Shown here: positions 6,877-15,769 of the stretch, one piece after another | Layout of the letters: each line of letters opens with the position of its first letter | Position numbering within the stretch: position 1 is the first letter of the stretch | NCBI RefSeq assembly: GCF_900094565.1 | Contig: NZ_FMAF01000013.1 | Span: 1 to 64,000, forward strand | Reading direction: 5' to 3' | Source of the DNA: Martinezella lusitana | Lineage (GTDB): Bacteria > Pseudomonadota > Alphaproteobacteria > Rhizobiales > Rhizobiaceae | Length of the DNA stretch: 64,000 bases | Made by a program: the position numbers and the translations under genes | Notes under the pieces: generated by a model | What the model saw: only the letters and a program-made list of their open reading frames with translations | Database searches by the model: none | What the model was told of the DNA's origin: nothing

Positions 6877-8960
6877 GAAATGGAACCTAGAATCTTGATC
6901 TCGATCCCCTTGGCCAATTCCACATGCGACAGAACCGGAAGTGTCGCGAACAAGCGTTCGATGATCATGCGCACATAGGAGCGCGTTTCCGGCGACGTGA
7001 CAAGAACGAAGGGCATGCCTCGGTCCATATATTCACGGATAACTTTGCCTGCCTGCTCGCTGAACTCCTCGAGGCTGCGCGGATCGATGTCAAACTCGAC
7101 GACCTCGCCCTTCTGATCGCGCTTAAGCGCCTGGTGGAAGACCAGGTCCCATTTGCTGCCGAGGCGCAGCACTCGCAATACGCCGTTGTCGGCCAGATCG
7201 CCGCAGAGCTGCTGCGCCATGCGCACGCGGACATGCTCGACGATCTGCTCCGTCTTGCGCACGTGCGGCGCAAGTTCGGCCACGGCTTCAAGGATGAGAT
7301 GCAGGTTGCGGATCGAGACGCGCTCGGCAAGCAGCAGCTTCAGCACCGCCTGCAAGCCCGAATAGGACATATGCGACGAGCAGATCTCGTCGGCGAGCTT
7401 CTTGTACTCGGGATCGAGACGTTCGATCAATATCTTCACGTCCTTGTAGGACAGAAGTGCGGGCAAGTTGTTGCGAATGACCTCGCTCATATGGGTCAGC
7501 ACGACGGAAACATTGTCGATCGGCTGGAAGCCTTCGCGCTTCAGATCCTCCGTGAAGGCTTCGAGAACGGACACGGCCGGCATGCCGAAGGCGGGTTCGC
7601 GGATGTCATCGCCCGGAACGGTGGGTTTGCGGCCCGCGCCGGTGACGACAAGCACTTCGCCGACGCGCAGCACGTTGGAGGCGATCGTCGTGCCGTGGAT
7701 GCGGATCTGATACGACTTGTCGGCGATGGCCATGTCGTCGATCACCTTGATCTCCGGCACGACGAAGCCGTATTGCGTCGCGAACTTCTTGCGCATCTTG
7801 CCGACGCGGAAGGCCAGTTCCTGATGGGCGCCGAGCAGGCGGGTGGAGACGATCTTGCCAAGCGCCAGCTCGATCTCGGCGGTCTTCAGAACCGACTTGA
7901 CCGAATCCTTCTCCATCTCCTTCGTCTGCATCACCTTCTGCTCCTCGGCGTCGCGGCGAAGCTTGTTCTCGGCTTCGACCTGGCGCGGAATGAACCAGGC
8001 GCCGGCCGCCATCAGGCCGCCAAGGAACACGAAGGGCACGAATGGCATGCCGGGCATGATGGCCAGAATGCCCATCAGGACCGCCGAGACGGCGAGCGCG
8101 CGCGGATAGCCGCTCAACTGATTGATGACGGCCTGATCGGTGGAACCGGAGGTGCCGCCGCGCGAAACGAGGAGGCCGGCGGCCAGAGACACGATCAGCG
8201 CCGGCATCTGCGACACCAGACCATCGCCGACCGAAAGCTTGACGAAGACGTCCGCAGCCTGGCCGATCGGCATGCTGTGACGGAAATAGCCGATGATGAT
8301 GCCGCCGAAGATATTGATGCAAGTGATCAAAAGGCCGGCAACCGCGTCACCGCGCACGAACTTCGAGGCACCGTCCATGGCGCCGAAAAAGGAGCTTTCC
8401 TCTTCCAGTTCCCGACGGCGTCGCTGCGCCTCCTTCTCATCGATCAGGCCCGCCGAAAGATCGGCGTCGATCGCCATCTGCTTGCCGGGGATGGCATCCA
8501 GGGTGAAGCGGGCGCCGACTTCGGCGATACGCGTCGCGCCCTTTGTGATGACGATGAAGTTGATGGTGATCAGGATCATGAAGACGATCAGACCAATGAC
8601 GAAATCGCCCGACATCACCAGGCTGGCGAAGCCCGCAATGACGCCGCCCGCGGCGTCATGCCCCTCATAGCCATGCGAGAGGATGACACGCGTCGTCGCG
8701 ATGTTCAGCGCCAGACGCGTCATCGTGGCGATCAGAAGGATCGTCGGGAAGGACGAAAACTCCAGCGGCTTCTTGATCCACAATGCCACCATGAGGATCA
8801 GCACCGAAAGCGCGATCGAAAAAGCGAGCCCGAGATCGATCAGGAACGGCGGGATCGGCAGGAACAGCACGCAAAGAATGACCATGATACCGAGGGCGAA
8901 CCCGATATCACGAACGCTTGGATTGGCTTTGGGGAGTGCTAATGCGGGTGGTTGTGCCAT
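6873..8960 (-). CDS. flhA: Flagellar export apparatus protein FlhA
   Basis: 695 residues from ATG at 8960, the usual rhizobial length; the open frame continues eleven codons upstream but begins with basic non-conserved residues. The N-terminal half has about eight membrane helices, with the cytoplasmic FHIPEP loop containing GATRIAEVGARFTLDAIPGK, MAIDADLSAG and AQRRRRELEEESSFFGAMDG. The C-terminal half is the cytosolic ring-forming domain that docks chaperone-substrate complexes. FlhA is the largest component of the export gate and couples proton flow to secretion. A strong open frame on the opposite strand is only a codon-usage shadow. It overlaps fliR by four bases. Confidence 0.97.
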   Translation of the reverse strand: MAQPPALALPKANPSVRDIGFALGIMVILCVLFLPIPPFLIDLGLAFSIALSVLILMVALWIKKPLEFSSFPTILLIATMTRLALNIATTRVILSHGYEGHDAAGGVIAGFASLVMSGDFVIGLIVFMILITINFIVITKGATRIAEVGARFTLDAIPGKQMAIDADLSAGLIDEKEAQRRRRELEEESSFFGAMDGASKFVRGDAVAGLLITCINIFGGIIIGYFRHSMPIGQAADVFVKLSVGDGLVSQMPALIVSLAAGLLVSRGGTSGSTDQAVINQLSGYPRALAVSAVLMGILAIMPGMPFVPFVFLGGLMAAGAWFIPRQVEAENKLRRDAEEQKVMQTKEMEKDSVKSVLKTAEIELALGKIVSTRLLGAHQELAFRVGKMRKKFATQYGFVVPEIKVIDDMAIADKSYQIRIHGTTIASNVLRVGEVLVVTGAGRKPTVPGDDIREPAFGMPAVSVLEAFTEDLKREGFQPIDNVSVVLTHMSEVIRNNLPALLSYKDVKILIERLDPEYKKLADEICSSHMSYSGLQAVLKLLLAERVSIRNLHLILEAVAELAPHVRKTEQIVEHVRVRMAQQLCGDLADNGVLRVLRLGSKWDLVFHQALKRDQKGEVVEFDIDPRSLEEFSEQAGKVIREYMDRGMPFVLVTSPETRSYVRMIIERLFATLPVLSHVELAKGIEIKILGSIS

Positions 8961-9079
8961 CGACCGGTTCCGTCTCTTCATGAGAGGGGGCAAACGGCTG
9001 ATCCGCCTGCCCTATTCGAACCGATCTTTAAGAGGCGAAGCTTGTGCGAGAATGGCTTACAGCCAGCGAAACATCTGAG

Positions 9080-9097
9080 CCGAAAGCCATTTCGGCC
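9080..9097 (-). other. Stem-loop between fliQ and flhA
   Basis: Perfect 7-bp inverted repeat GCCGAAA / TTTCGGC with a 4-base loop in the 149-base gap between fliQ and flhA. It could be an attenuator or mRNA-stability element; no strong U-tract follows on the minus strand. Confidence 0.4.
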
Positions 9098-9109
9098 TCC
9101 GGCCCCGAT

Positions 9110-9376
9110 CTAGAAGCCCGATTGGATTCGGGAAAAGACAAGATTGGTGAAGATCGAGATCTGCGAGCCGACGAAAGGGGCCGTGATGCCGATGGTCACC
9201 ATGACGGCGACGATCTTCGGCACGAAGGTCAATGTCGCCTCCTGCACCTGGGTCAGCGCCTGAATCAAGGCGATCACCAGACCGACAATCATGGCCGCGA
9301 GAACCGCCGGGCCGGAAGCCACGAGCACCGTCCGGATCGCCGCCTGGAAGATATCCAATGCATCGGCTTCATTCAT
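9110..9376 (-). CDS. fliQ: Flagellar export gate protein FliQ
   Basis: 88 residues with two hydrophobic hairpin helices: AIRTVLVASGPAVLAAMIVGLVIAL-type first helix and the second helix around FVPKIVAVMVTIGITAPFVG. The motif LIQALTQVQEATLTFVPK between them is the strongly conserved FliQ signature. Four copies of FliQ pack with FliP and FliR in the membrane export gate. It lies 45 bases after flgD and before flhA in the same operon. Size and motif match the family exactly. Confidence 0.96.
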   Translation of the reverse strand: MNEADALDIFQAAIRTVLVASGPAVLAAMIVGLVIALIQALTQVQEATLTFVPKIVAVMVTIGITAPFVGSQISIFTNLVFSRIQSGF

Positions 9377-9421
9377 GACATCTTCACCTCAGGTTCAGCC
9401 AGCTCCTCATAAGCTGCTGCT

Positions 9422-9898
9422 CTAGTTCGTACTCGACGAATCGCCGGTGCCAGTATCGCTCGATGATGTCGTCGTATCAATGGCCGTGCCAGCCGGGGCA
9501 ATCGTCACACCGGCCTGGATCAGGACCTTGTCGCCCGCCGTGGTCTGGGCGATAACACCGTCCGAATAGACGGTTACTTCCTTGATCGTGCCCGTGACCT
9601 TGCCGTCGGCGCTCTGGATTTGCTTGCCGATATAGTCGGACGCCTGCGAGATCCATTGGTTCTGCAACACCGTTTCGAGGTGTGAGTTCGTCTGGATCTG
9701 CTGCTCGACCTGAGAGAAGCTGGCAAGCTGTGAGATCTGCTGGGTGGCATCCATCGGAGAGGTCGGATCCTGGTTCTTCATCTGTGCGATGAGGAGCTGC
9801 AGGAAGTCGTTATAATTCAGGGTGGCGCTCGCCGAGGCTGCGGCAGCGGTTTTGGAGGAACCGCTCGTGCTGCTGTTGACGGCATCTACCGCTGCCAT
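9422..9898 (-). CDS. flgD: Hook scaffold protein FlgD (short form)
   Basis: 158 residues. The conserved N-terminal FlgD segment is present: LNYNDFLQLLIAQMKNQDP, then SPMDATQQISQLASFSQVEQ. It caps the growing hook and is needed for FlgE polymerisation. The protein is shorter than the roughly 220-residue enterobacterial FlgD: after one short beta region (GKVTGTIKEVTVYSDGVIAQ) it ends in a Ser/Thr/Asp-rich tail, so the Ig-like/tudor C-terminal region is reduced. Its start overlaps the end of flbT by 13 bases, indicating coupled translation. Confidence 0.93.
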   Translation of the reverse strand: MAAVDAVNSSTSGSSKTAAAASASATLNYNDFLQLLIAQMKNQDPTSPMDATQQISQLASFSQVEQQIQTNSHLETVLQNQWISQASDYIGKQIQSADGKVTGTIKEVTVYSDGVIAQTTAGDKVLIQAGVTIAPAGTAIDTTTSSSDTGTGDSSSTN

Positions 9899-10338
9899 GG
9901 AGCAATCTCCCGGCGAATGTGTTCGATCGTGGCCGCGGGCATCTCCTGATTATTCAGAATATTGTCCTCGACCGGATAGAGCCCGCGGATCGCCTTCAAT
10001 GCATCGAAGGCGCGGCCGGTGGCCACGAGGCCGTCGATACGCTTCAACTCGGCCAGCACTTCCTCATTATGGAAGCAGGACAGCAGCATAACGATCGACT
10101 TGCGGAACATCGTCGTCGACTGTTCCTTGCCTTCGGGATTGATGAGGATCATCTGCGCGATGAAATAGAGCTGGCGCAGCGGGGTGTTGGCGTCCTCTGG
10201 CTGAAGCACGTGGTTTTCAAGGAGGAAGGTCACATCATTCAGGAATTCCAGGGCGACCTTGCGATCGACACGCAGAACAGCCCCATTGATAAAGATCTTT
10301 TCCCCGGCTTTAAGCGATATGCGAAGCGTACTTTTCAT
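9886..10338 (-). CDS. flbT: Flagellin synthesis regulator FlbT
   Basis: 150 residues, soluble. It begins KSTLRISLKAGEKIFINGAV and continues VLRVDRKVALEFLNDVTFLL, the conserved FlbT start; PLRQLYFIAQMILINPEG follows. In Caulobacter FlbT binds the 5' untranslated region of flagellin mRNA and destabilises it until the hook is complete; in Brucella and rhizobia its effect on flagellin can be positive. Its start overlaps the end of flaF by four bases and its end overlaps flgD, so flaF-flbT-flgD form a tightly coupled trio. Confidence 0.95.
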   Translation of the reverse strand: MKSTLRISLKAGEKIFINGAVLRVDRKVALEFLNDVTFLLENHVLQPEDANTPLRQLYFIAQMILINPEGKEQSTTMFRKSIVMLLSCFHNEEVLAELKRIDGLVATGRAFDALKAIRGLYPVEDNILNNQEMPAATIEHIRREIAPWQR

Positions 10339-10682
10339 TTAAGTCCATCCCTGATGATGGTGGTGACATCGATGATGCCTTGATAGTTTTCCGACTGGCG
10401 CCGCCGGATCCGATCGCATTCCTTCAATATCCAGATGGCGATCGAAATTAAGTTGGCGCGCAGTTCGACATTGAGCTGGTTCTCCGGACTTTTCAGGTCC
10501 TCGACGAAGCTGACCCATACGCGCCGCGTATAGAACAGGGCTTCAATCGCTTCACGGCCGTATTTCCCCGCATCACGGGCCGCAGAGAGAAGGGCAATCG
10601 ACCGGTCCAGAACTTGTCGTTCTCGCTCTTTGGCGTCGGCCACTGCATCCTGCATGACTTCCGCATATGAGAACTGATACAT
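10335..10682 (-). CDS. flaF: Flagellin biosynthesis regulator FlaF
   Basis: 115 residues, helical cytoplasmic protein of the FlaF family, starting YQFSYAEVMQDAVADAKERE and containing GREAIEALFYTRRVWVSFVE. FlaF is required for flagellin synthesis or secretion in alphaproteobacteria and acts in opposition to or together with FlbT, whose gene overlaps it by four bases. It follows flgL by 37 bases in the hook/export operon. Confidence 0.94.
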   Translation of the reverse strand: MYQFSYAEVMQDAVADAKERERQVLDRSIALLSAARDAGKYGREAIEALFYTRRVWVSFVEDLKSPENQLNVELRANLISIAIWILKECDRIRRRQSENYQGIIDVTTIIRDGLK

Positions 10683-10719
10683 TCATGCATCCTTCCTGGT
10701 CATTACTTCCCTTTGATCA

Positions 10720-11763
10720 TCAAAGGTAATTTACAAGGCTTAACTGTTGGATCTTCGAGACGATGGTGTAAGCGGTCTGGAGCTGCGTCTCGAGGCTATT
10801 GACCTTGGTGGAAGCCTCGTAGGGATCCACTCCCGTCAGGTCGCCAATATTGGTATTGAGAATGGTCTTCTGGGCATTCAGAGCGGTGTTTGCATCCGTC
10901 AGGCGCGACTGAGAGAGGCCGAGCTGGCTCGCCTGGGTGTTAAGTCCGTCGATCGCCTGGCGCGCATAGCTGGTCGCCTGGTCGGTGACTGCATTCAATG
11001 CATCCTGACCAAGACTGGGCGTCGTACTCATCAGCGAATTGGCAACGGTCGTTGCGAGTGCCAGATAGCGCATACCCGACGAATTCGCATTTGTCGACGA
11101 ATCGATGACTTCAGAGTTACTAATCCGGTTGGTCATGTTCTGATCCGACGCACTCGACCAGCTGGACCAACTACTGTCGGACGTGACCATCGGCTCGACA
11201 ATGGTCGTGATGAAGTCCTTCATCTGGGCGCCGCTGAGCTGGTCAACGGTTGTGCCATTGTCCGTGGCATACTGCGTCAACGCTGTCTGGATCGCGGTGG
11301 TCGCCGCCGCGGAGTTGTCTGTCACGGGCTGCACGTCGGTGTTGGTGCCGGCAAAAAGATATTCGCCGTTGACCATGGTATTGGCGTCCGCAATAAAGCT
11401 GGACATGGTCGCCGTGGCCGTCTGCTGCGTCAGCGACACGCTACTACCGTCGGTATTGCCGCGCAGCGCCACCAGCTGATCCATGAACTTCTGTGCCTGA
11501 GAGCTCATATCGCTCAAGGCAGTCTGCGACGACGTCATTCGCTGGTTTGCGATCGAGTTGCTGCTGAGGATCGAATCGATGCGCGTCACTTCCCTCGTCA
11601 GATTAACGTTCTGCGTCGTGCCGCTGCCCAACGAAACGCCAATATCCGCATAGGTACCTGTCGTGGCCTCAGTCGATGCATCTGTCATCTCGTTCTGCGC
11701 CTGACGGATCGTCTGACGCATGGAGTTCTGAATGGCTGTGCTCGAAATGAAAGAAAGTTTCAT
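10720..11763 (-). CDS. flgL: Hook-associated protein FlgL (HAP3)
   Basis: 347 residues, secreted junction protein between hook and filament. The N-terminus KLSFISSTAIQNSMRQTIRQ and the C-terminus (VNSLETQLQTAYTIVSKIQQ then LSLVNYL) are the flagellin-like helical ends that form the D0/D1 coiled core. The central part is a variable Thr/Asn-rich domain. It starts three bases after flgK and should be co-translated with it. Probable client of the FlgN-like protein at 4521-4889. Confidence 0.94.
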   Translation of the reverse strand: MKLSFISSTAIQNSMRQTIRQAQNEMTDASTEATTGTYADIGVSLGSGTTQNVNLTREVTRIDSILSSNSIANQRMTSSQTALSDMSSQAQKFMDQLVALRGNTDGSSVSLTQQTATATMSSFIADANTMVNGEYLFAGTNTDVQPVTDNSAAATTAIQTALTQYATDNGTTVDQLSGAQMKDFITTIVEPMVTSDSSWSSWSSASDQNMTNRISNSEVIDSSTNANSSGMRYLALATTVANSLMSTTPSLGQDALNAVTDQATSYARQAIDGLNTQASQLGLSQSRLTDANTALNAQKTILNTNIGDLTGVDPYEASTKVNSLETQLQTAYTIVSKIQQLSLVNYL

Positions 11764-11766
11764 GGC

Positions 11767-13242
11767 TTAGCTCGCAATATCCAGTACCGATTGAAGCATC
11801 TCGTTGACTGCATTCAATATCTTGGTTCCAGCCTTGTAGGACTGTTCGATATCCATCATCAGCGTCAGCTCTTCGTCGAGATTGACACCGGTCGCGTTTG
11901 AATAGGCGCTTGAGGAGCGCGACAGTGCCGCAGACGTGTTTTCACCCGCCGTCGTCGCCGCGCTGCGCTGCCCCTCGAGCCAGCCGATAGAGCTGGACGA
12001 GTAATCCATGAGGCTGGCGCTGGTGTCGGAGCCCGCAGTGGAGTCGAAATCCATCTTCGTGTTCATGGCGGTGATGTAGGCATCCAGCTGGGTGGAATAA
12101 CCGCTATCGCCGCTGGCGTTGACGACATAGTCCGTCCCGTTGATACCGCCGTCGCGCAGGAGGTTCGGATTGCCGCCCTGCGACGCGATCAATGCCGGGT
12201 TGACGGTGATCGAGCCGGCCATACCCGTGACGACGGATGCGCTGGTTGGAACAGTGCCGTCGCTCCAGGTAAACAAACCGGTCTGCGCCGCTGCGGTAGG
12301 ATCCGTCTGGTTCTTCTCCGAGAAGACCGTTACCAGACCGCGCGCGATTTCATCGAGTTGTTTCTGGTAGGTCGGAGCGACGTCGTCTCGAACCTGCAAC
12401 GACGCCTGGAGGCTACCCTGCGCCGTGGTGGCGGCGCCCTGACCCGCAGGCAATGCAACACCGTCGATGTAGACATTGTTGCCGGGAGTGCCTGCCGTGT
12501 AGGAATTCGTCGGCGTAAAGGTCACCGAGCGCGGAATGGTCTCGAAGAGGGTCGCACCGTTTGTGGTGTAGAGCGCCACGTCGTTGTTGGCGCGCGTCAC
12601 CGTCGTCACACCGACAATCTGCGAGATCTGCTTCAAGACGGAATCGCGTTGATCGAGCGCATCGGCGACCGCGCTCGATGTAGGCCCGGCGGTTGCCGTC
12701 GCGGACTTGACCGCGTCGTTTGCCGTCTGGAACTGATTCAACAGACCGTTCAGCGTATCGACATCGGACGCGATCTGCTTGTCGGCATCGGCCCGGGTGC
12801 TCTGCACCACGGTCGTGGCGTCGTTGAGCCCGGTGGCAAGGCTTTGAGCCGCATTGATGGCGGATTGAGCCGCCGTGGTGCTGGACGGCGACCCCGCATA
12901 AGTCTGCATCGCTGTCTGAAAGGCAGACAGGTAGGTCGCAGGTGCGGTCTCGTTGTCGTTGCCGCCAATCGTCGCTGACTGAAGGCTGTTATAGGCCTTC
13001 AGAAGCAGCTGTTGCGCAGCGTCGGCCGACGCGTTGCCGAGATAGGCCTTCTGCAGCGCCGGCTCATCGGCGCGAGCGATCTTCACCACCTGCGCGCCAG
13101 ACATGTCGGTCGTCAGCATCGCCTGGCGACGCGAATAATCCGCGTTGCTAGCATTGGAGATATTGTTCGATACGACGCTGCTCTGCGCGCCGGTATTGTT
13201 GAATATCGCCTGTGCGTTATTGAGTGCTGTTGTGAGCGACAT
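11767..13242 (-). CDS. flgK: Hook-associated protein FlgK (HAP1)
   Basis: 491 residues. The N-terminal helix contains the rod/hook signature VVSNNISNASNADYSRRQAM, and the C-terminus ends VNLDEELTLMMDIEQSYKAG and TKILNAVNEMLQSVL, the FlgK pattern. It is exported through the flagellar channel and links hook to filament. It lies 37 bases after flgE and three bases before flgL. The protein is low in charged residues and rich in Ala, Thr, Ser and Asn, as expected for an exported axial protein. Confidence 0.95.
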   Translation of the reverse strand: MSLTTALNNAQAIFNNTGAQSSVVSNNISNASNADYSRRQAMLTTDMSGAQVVKIARADEPALQKAYLGNASADAAQQLLLKAYNSLQSATIGGNDNETAPATYLSAFQTAMQTYAGSPSSTTAAQSAINAAQSLATGLNDATTVVQSTRADADKQIASDVDTLNGLLNQFQTANDAVKSATATAGPTSSAVADALDQRDSVLKQISQIVGVTTVTRANNDVALYTTNGATLFETIPRSVTFTPTNSYTAGTPGNNVYIDGVALPAGQGAATTAQGSLQASLQVRDDVAPTYQKQLDEIARGLVTVFSEKNQTDPTAAAQTGLFTWSDGTVPTSASVVTGMAGSITVNPALIASQGGNPNLLRDGGINGTDYVVNASGDSGYSTQLDAYITAMNTKMDFDSTAGSDTSASLMDYSSSSIGWLEGQRSAATTAGENTSAALSRSSSAYSNATGVNLDEELTLMMDIEQSYKAGTKILNAVNEMLQSVLDIAS

Positions 13243-13279
13243 GACTGACTCGATACCCTATCCGTTTTAACGTTGGAGT

Positions 13280-14545
13280 TTAACGTTGGAGGTTGACGAG
13301 AACGTCGAGAAGATCGGAACCGGCCTGGAAGACCTTCGAGTTCGCGGTGTAGCTCTTCTGCGATACGATCATATTCGTCAGCTCGGTTGCGAGGTCGACA
13401 TTGGATTCCTCCAGTGCGTTGGACTGGATGTAACCGAACCCGCCGCTCTGAGGCCAACCGCTGACCGTTACGCCGGACACACCATTCGCCGAATAGACGT
13501 TTCCGGTTTCCACGGTCAGATTGTCCGGGCTTGACACGGTGGCGAGCGGAATGCGGTAGAGTGCCTTGGTCGAGCTGTCCTTGTAGACGGCGTTGACAGT
13601 GCCATCCTTACCGACGGTGACGCTCGTCACCGGGTTGGGAGCCTGACCGTTCATCTTGCCGGTGGCGCTGAAATCGGTGGCTACCTGGGAGAAGCCGGTC
13701 ATATCCATGGCAATCGTCTGCGAGTTGGATCCGAAGGTGACGTCGAACGTCCCGCCCGATGTCAGCGCGCCATTGCTGTCGAACGTCAGGGTCGTGCTGC
13801 CGACGGGGCCTGAAGAATAGGGGAACGGCGTGTCACCCGAAGCGGCGTCAGCCTTGTTGTAGATCGAGACATCCCAGGTGTTGTCCGCAGTCTTGGTGTA
13901 ATAGACGTCGAAGGTGACGGCGTTGCCCTGACTGTCGTAGCCTGTGATCGACGCCTTGCTCGTGTCGGTGGTGACCGGCGCCTGGTTTTCGGACGGCAGA
14001 TATCCGGTCGCGCTGCTGGTGGCGATCTTGGCATTGGAATTGAGATTGCCCGACATGGTGCCGGTCGTCGTTGCGACCGCTGTTACGCCACTCTGGGTCA
14101 CATTGATCGGCACCATGCCACCAAAGCCGTTGACAACAACCGAAGGGGAGCCAGCGGCGGCGGAATAGCCCATCAGCGTAAAGCCGGCGGAATTGACCAG
14201 GTTGCCGCTGGCATCGGGCGAGAAGTCGCCGGCGCGGGTCAGAAACGTTTGTCCCGCCGCGCTCTGAACGACGAAAAAGCCGTTACCCTGGATTGCAAGG
14301 TCGGAGCTCGAAGTGGTGGCCGACACGTTGCCCTGTTGCGAAATCGCATAGTGAACCGAAGTCTCCACGCCGCCGGAATTGTAGCTGCCGCCGGAAGAAG
14401 GCAGCACGAGCGAGGAGAAGCTCGTCGACGCCTCTTTGTAGCCTGTCGTGCTGGAGTTGGCGATGTTGTCCGAAACGGTCCCCAAACGATTCGCCTGTGC
14501 GTTCATCCCTGAAACCGCGGTTTTCATGCTACCGAAAATGCTCAT
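13280..14545 (-). CDS. flgE: Flagellar hook protein FlgE
   Basis: 421 residues from ATG at 14545 (GAGG seven bases upstream); the open frame extends 55 codons further upstream but without hook homology. The N-terminus SIFGSMKTAVSGMNAQANRL followed by GTVSDNIANSSTTGYKEAST is the axial-protein signature; the C-terminus ALEESNVDLATELTNMIVSQ with KSYTANSKVFQAGSDLLDVL closes the D0 domain. First gene of the hook/export operon that runs to 3997. It is separated from rem by a strong terminator, so it should have its own promoter between 14546 and 14745. In S. meliloti this operon depends on Rem. Confidence 0.96.
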   Translation of the reverse strand: MSIFGSMKTAVSGMNAQANRLGTVSDNIANSSTTGYKEASTSFSSLVLPSSGGSYNSGGVETSVHYAISQQGNVSATTSSSDLAIQGNGFFVVQSAAGQTFLTRAGDFSPDASGNLVNSAGFTLMGYSAAAGSPSVVVNGFGGMVPINVTQSGVTAVATTTGTMSGNLNSNAKIATSSATGYLPSENQAPVTTDTSKASITGYDSQGNAVTFDVYYTKTADNTWDVSIYNKADAASGDTPFPYSSGPVGSTTLTFDSNGALTSGGTFDVTFGSNSQTIAMDMTGFSQVATDFSATGKMNGQAPNPVTSVTVGKDGTVNAVYKDSSTKALYRIPLATVSSPDNLTVETGNVYSANGVSGVTVSGWPQSGGFGYIQSNALEESNVDLATELTNMIVSQKSYTANSKVFQAGSDLLDVLVNLQR

Positions 14546-14748
14546 CTGGAATCCTCGTTTTCCTTCTTGCGACTGAGAGTAGGTGGCGGGCCTTGCGTGA
14601 AGCTGTCTGAGAGGAGGAAAAGTCATTCGTCGCGAGGCGACTTTTCGAAGAGCGTCGCCTTGCATCCGCCCGCGCATCAACGAGACGGCAAATGGTAAGA
14701 GACGACGCACCTTAGAAAGAAAACACAGCCTGACGACTGCTCAAGCAA

Positions 14749-14778
14749 AAGCCCGAGAATCGCTGGATTCTCGGGCTT
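14749..14778 (-). terminator. Intrinsic terminator of rem
   Basis: Perfect 13-bp inverted repeat AAGCCCGAGAATC / GATTCTCGGGCTT with a 4-base loop, extendable by CAAGCA/TGCTTG pairs outside. On the minus strand it is followed by TTTTGC. It lies 40 bases after the rem stop and separates rem from flgE; the 272-base gap otherwise should hold the flgE promoter. Confidence 0.85.
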
Positions 14779-14817
14779 CTGCTTGAATTCAACTGACTGG
14801 AGGCAGGATCGGGAGCT

Positions 14818-15489
14818 TCAGCTCCAATCGATGCAGTAACCCAGGAAGCGCTTGGAATCGACCGGATCGAAACCAAGCTTCTTGCGCAGCTTCTTGCGCA
14901 GCTTCGAGATATGGCTCTCCACCACATTTTCTTCGACTTCCTCATCGAAGATGCCGTAGATCGCATTGAAGATTTGCGTCTTGGTCACCCGGCGGCCGCG
15001 ATTGGCGATCAAGTATTCCAGGATGCGCCGCTCACGCCGCGGCAATGCAAAAACATCACCGTTGATTTCCGGGTCGCGACCATCGGCAAAGATGCGAATC
15101 GCGCCAATATCGGTGTAGTTGGTGATTGCCTTGAGCCTACGGCGGATTGCCGCGGCCCGTGCCAGGATCTCCCGCGGATGCACCGGCTTGCGGACCACAT
15201 CGTCGACGCCACAATCAAAAAGCGCAAGAGTCGATTCGAGCGAGGGATGATCGCTGACCGCGATGACGGGTGCCATCGTCCGGTCACGGATCGCCCTGGG
15301 AAGCTCGTATACGTGCTGTCCCTGCCCGATCAGAAATGCTTCGACTGCCGCAATATCGCCCTCTGCCGCCGTCGTGACCCATTCGCCAAATTCGCGAGGA
15401 TCAAATCCCGTGGATGGGATGCCTTCCCGTCCAAAAAGTGAAGTATATCCGTCTTTAACAAGCTCTCGCTCATCAACCACTACGATCAT
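14818..15489 (-). CDS. rem: Rem, OmpR-type activator of late flagellar genes
   Basis: 223 residues, the same length as S. meliloti Rem. Residues 1-115 form a receiver-like domain that lacks a canonical phosphoacceptor: the beta-3 region reads AAVEAFLIGQ with no aspartate, although VSDHPSL and DDVVRKPVHP (the conserved Lys) remain. Residues 125-222 are a winged helix (LPRRERRILEYLIANRGRRV, ENVVESHISKLRKKLRKKLG). Rem is activated at transcription level by VisN/VisR and in turn activates hook, flagellin and motor genes, so lack of phosphorylation is expected. It is a single-gene unit with a TTAA-N7-TTAA CtrA-type box 92-106 bases upstream. Confidence 0.93.
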   Translation of the reverse strand: MIVVVDERELVKDGYTSLFGREGIPSTGFDPREFGEWVTTAAEGDIAAVEAFLIGQGQHVYELPRAIRDRTMAPVIAVSDHPSLESTLALFDCGVDDVVRKPVHPREILARAAAIRRRLKAITNYTDIGAIRIFADGRDPEINGDVFALPRRERRILEYLIANRGRRVTKTQIFNAIYGIFDEEVEENVVESHISKLRKKLRKKLGFDPVDSKRFLGYCIDWS

Positions 15490-15580
15490 TCGTCCGCCTC
15501 CGAATCAGTGTGGTGTTTCGATGAACTATGGGTACGAATCGGGCGAATCACGAACAACTGTCGGAAATGAGTGACGGGAA

Positions 15581-15595
15581 TTAATAATTGATTAA
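15581..15595 (-). promoter_or_regulatory. CtrA-type box upstream of rem
   Basis: Exact TTAA-N7-TTAA (TTAATAATTGATTAA), the full consensus for the alphaproteobacterial cell-cycle regulator CtrA, 92-106 bases upstream of the rem start. It sits in a 280-base AT-rich gap (15490-15769), which has no other gene and whose 15640-15700 part is strikingly A/T-rich. Confidence 0.6.
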
Positions 15596-15769
15596 CTTTC
15601 GAGGGGCGATTTGCACTAGATATAGTAGGTGCTCGGCAATTTACACCGATAAAAAAGTAGTTAGTTATTACATTATTAATATATGTAATTCAGGCCATCT
15701 CGCGACTGTCAACTCCATCGAAAGAGTTAGTGACGGCTAACCGGAAGGGGTATGCAACCTATAGGTTGT

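Noticed and set aside
6924..8942. 672-codon open frame opposite flhA
   Set aside because: Translation is rich in His, Arg and Asp and matches no family; it mirrors the flhA codon pattern.
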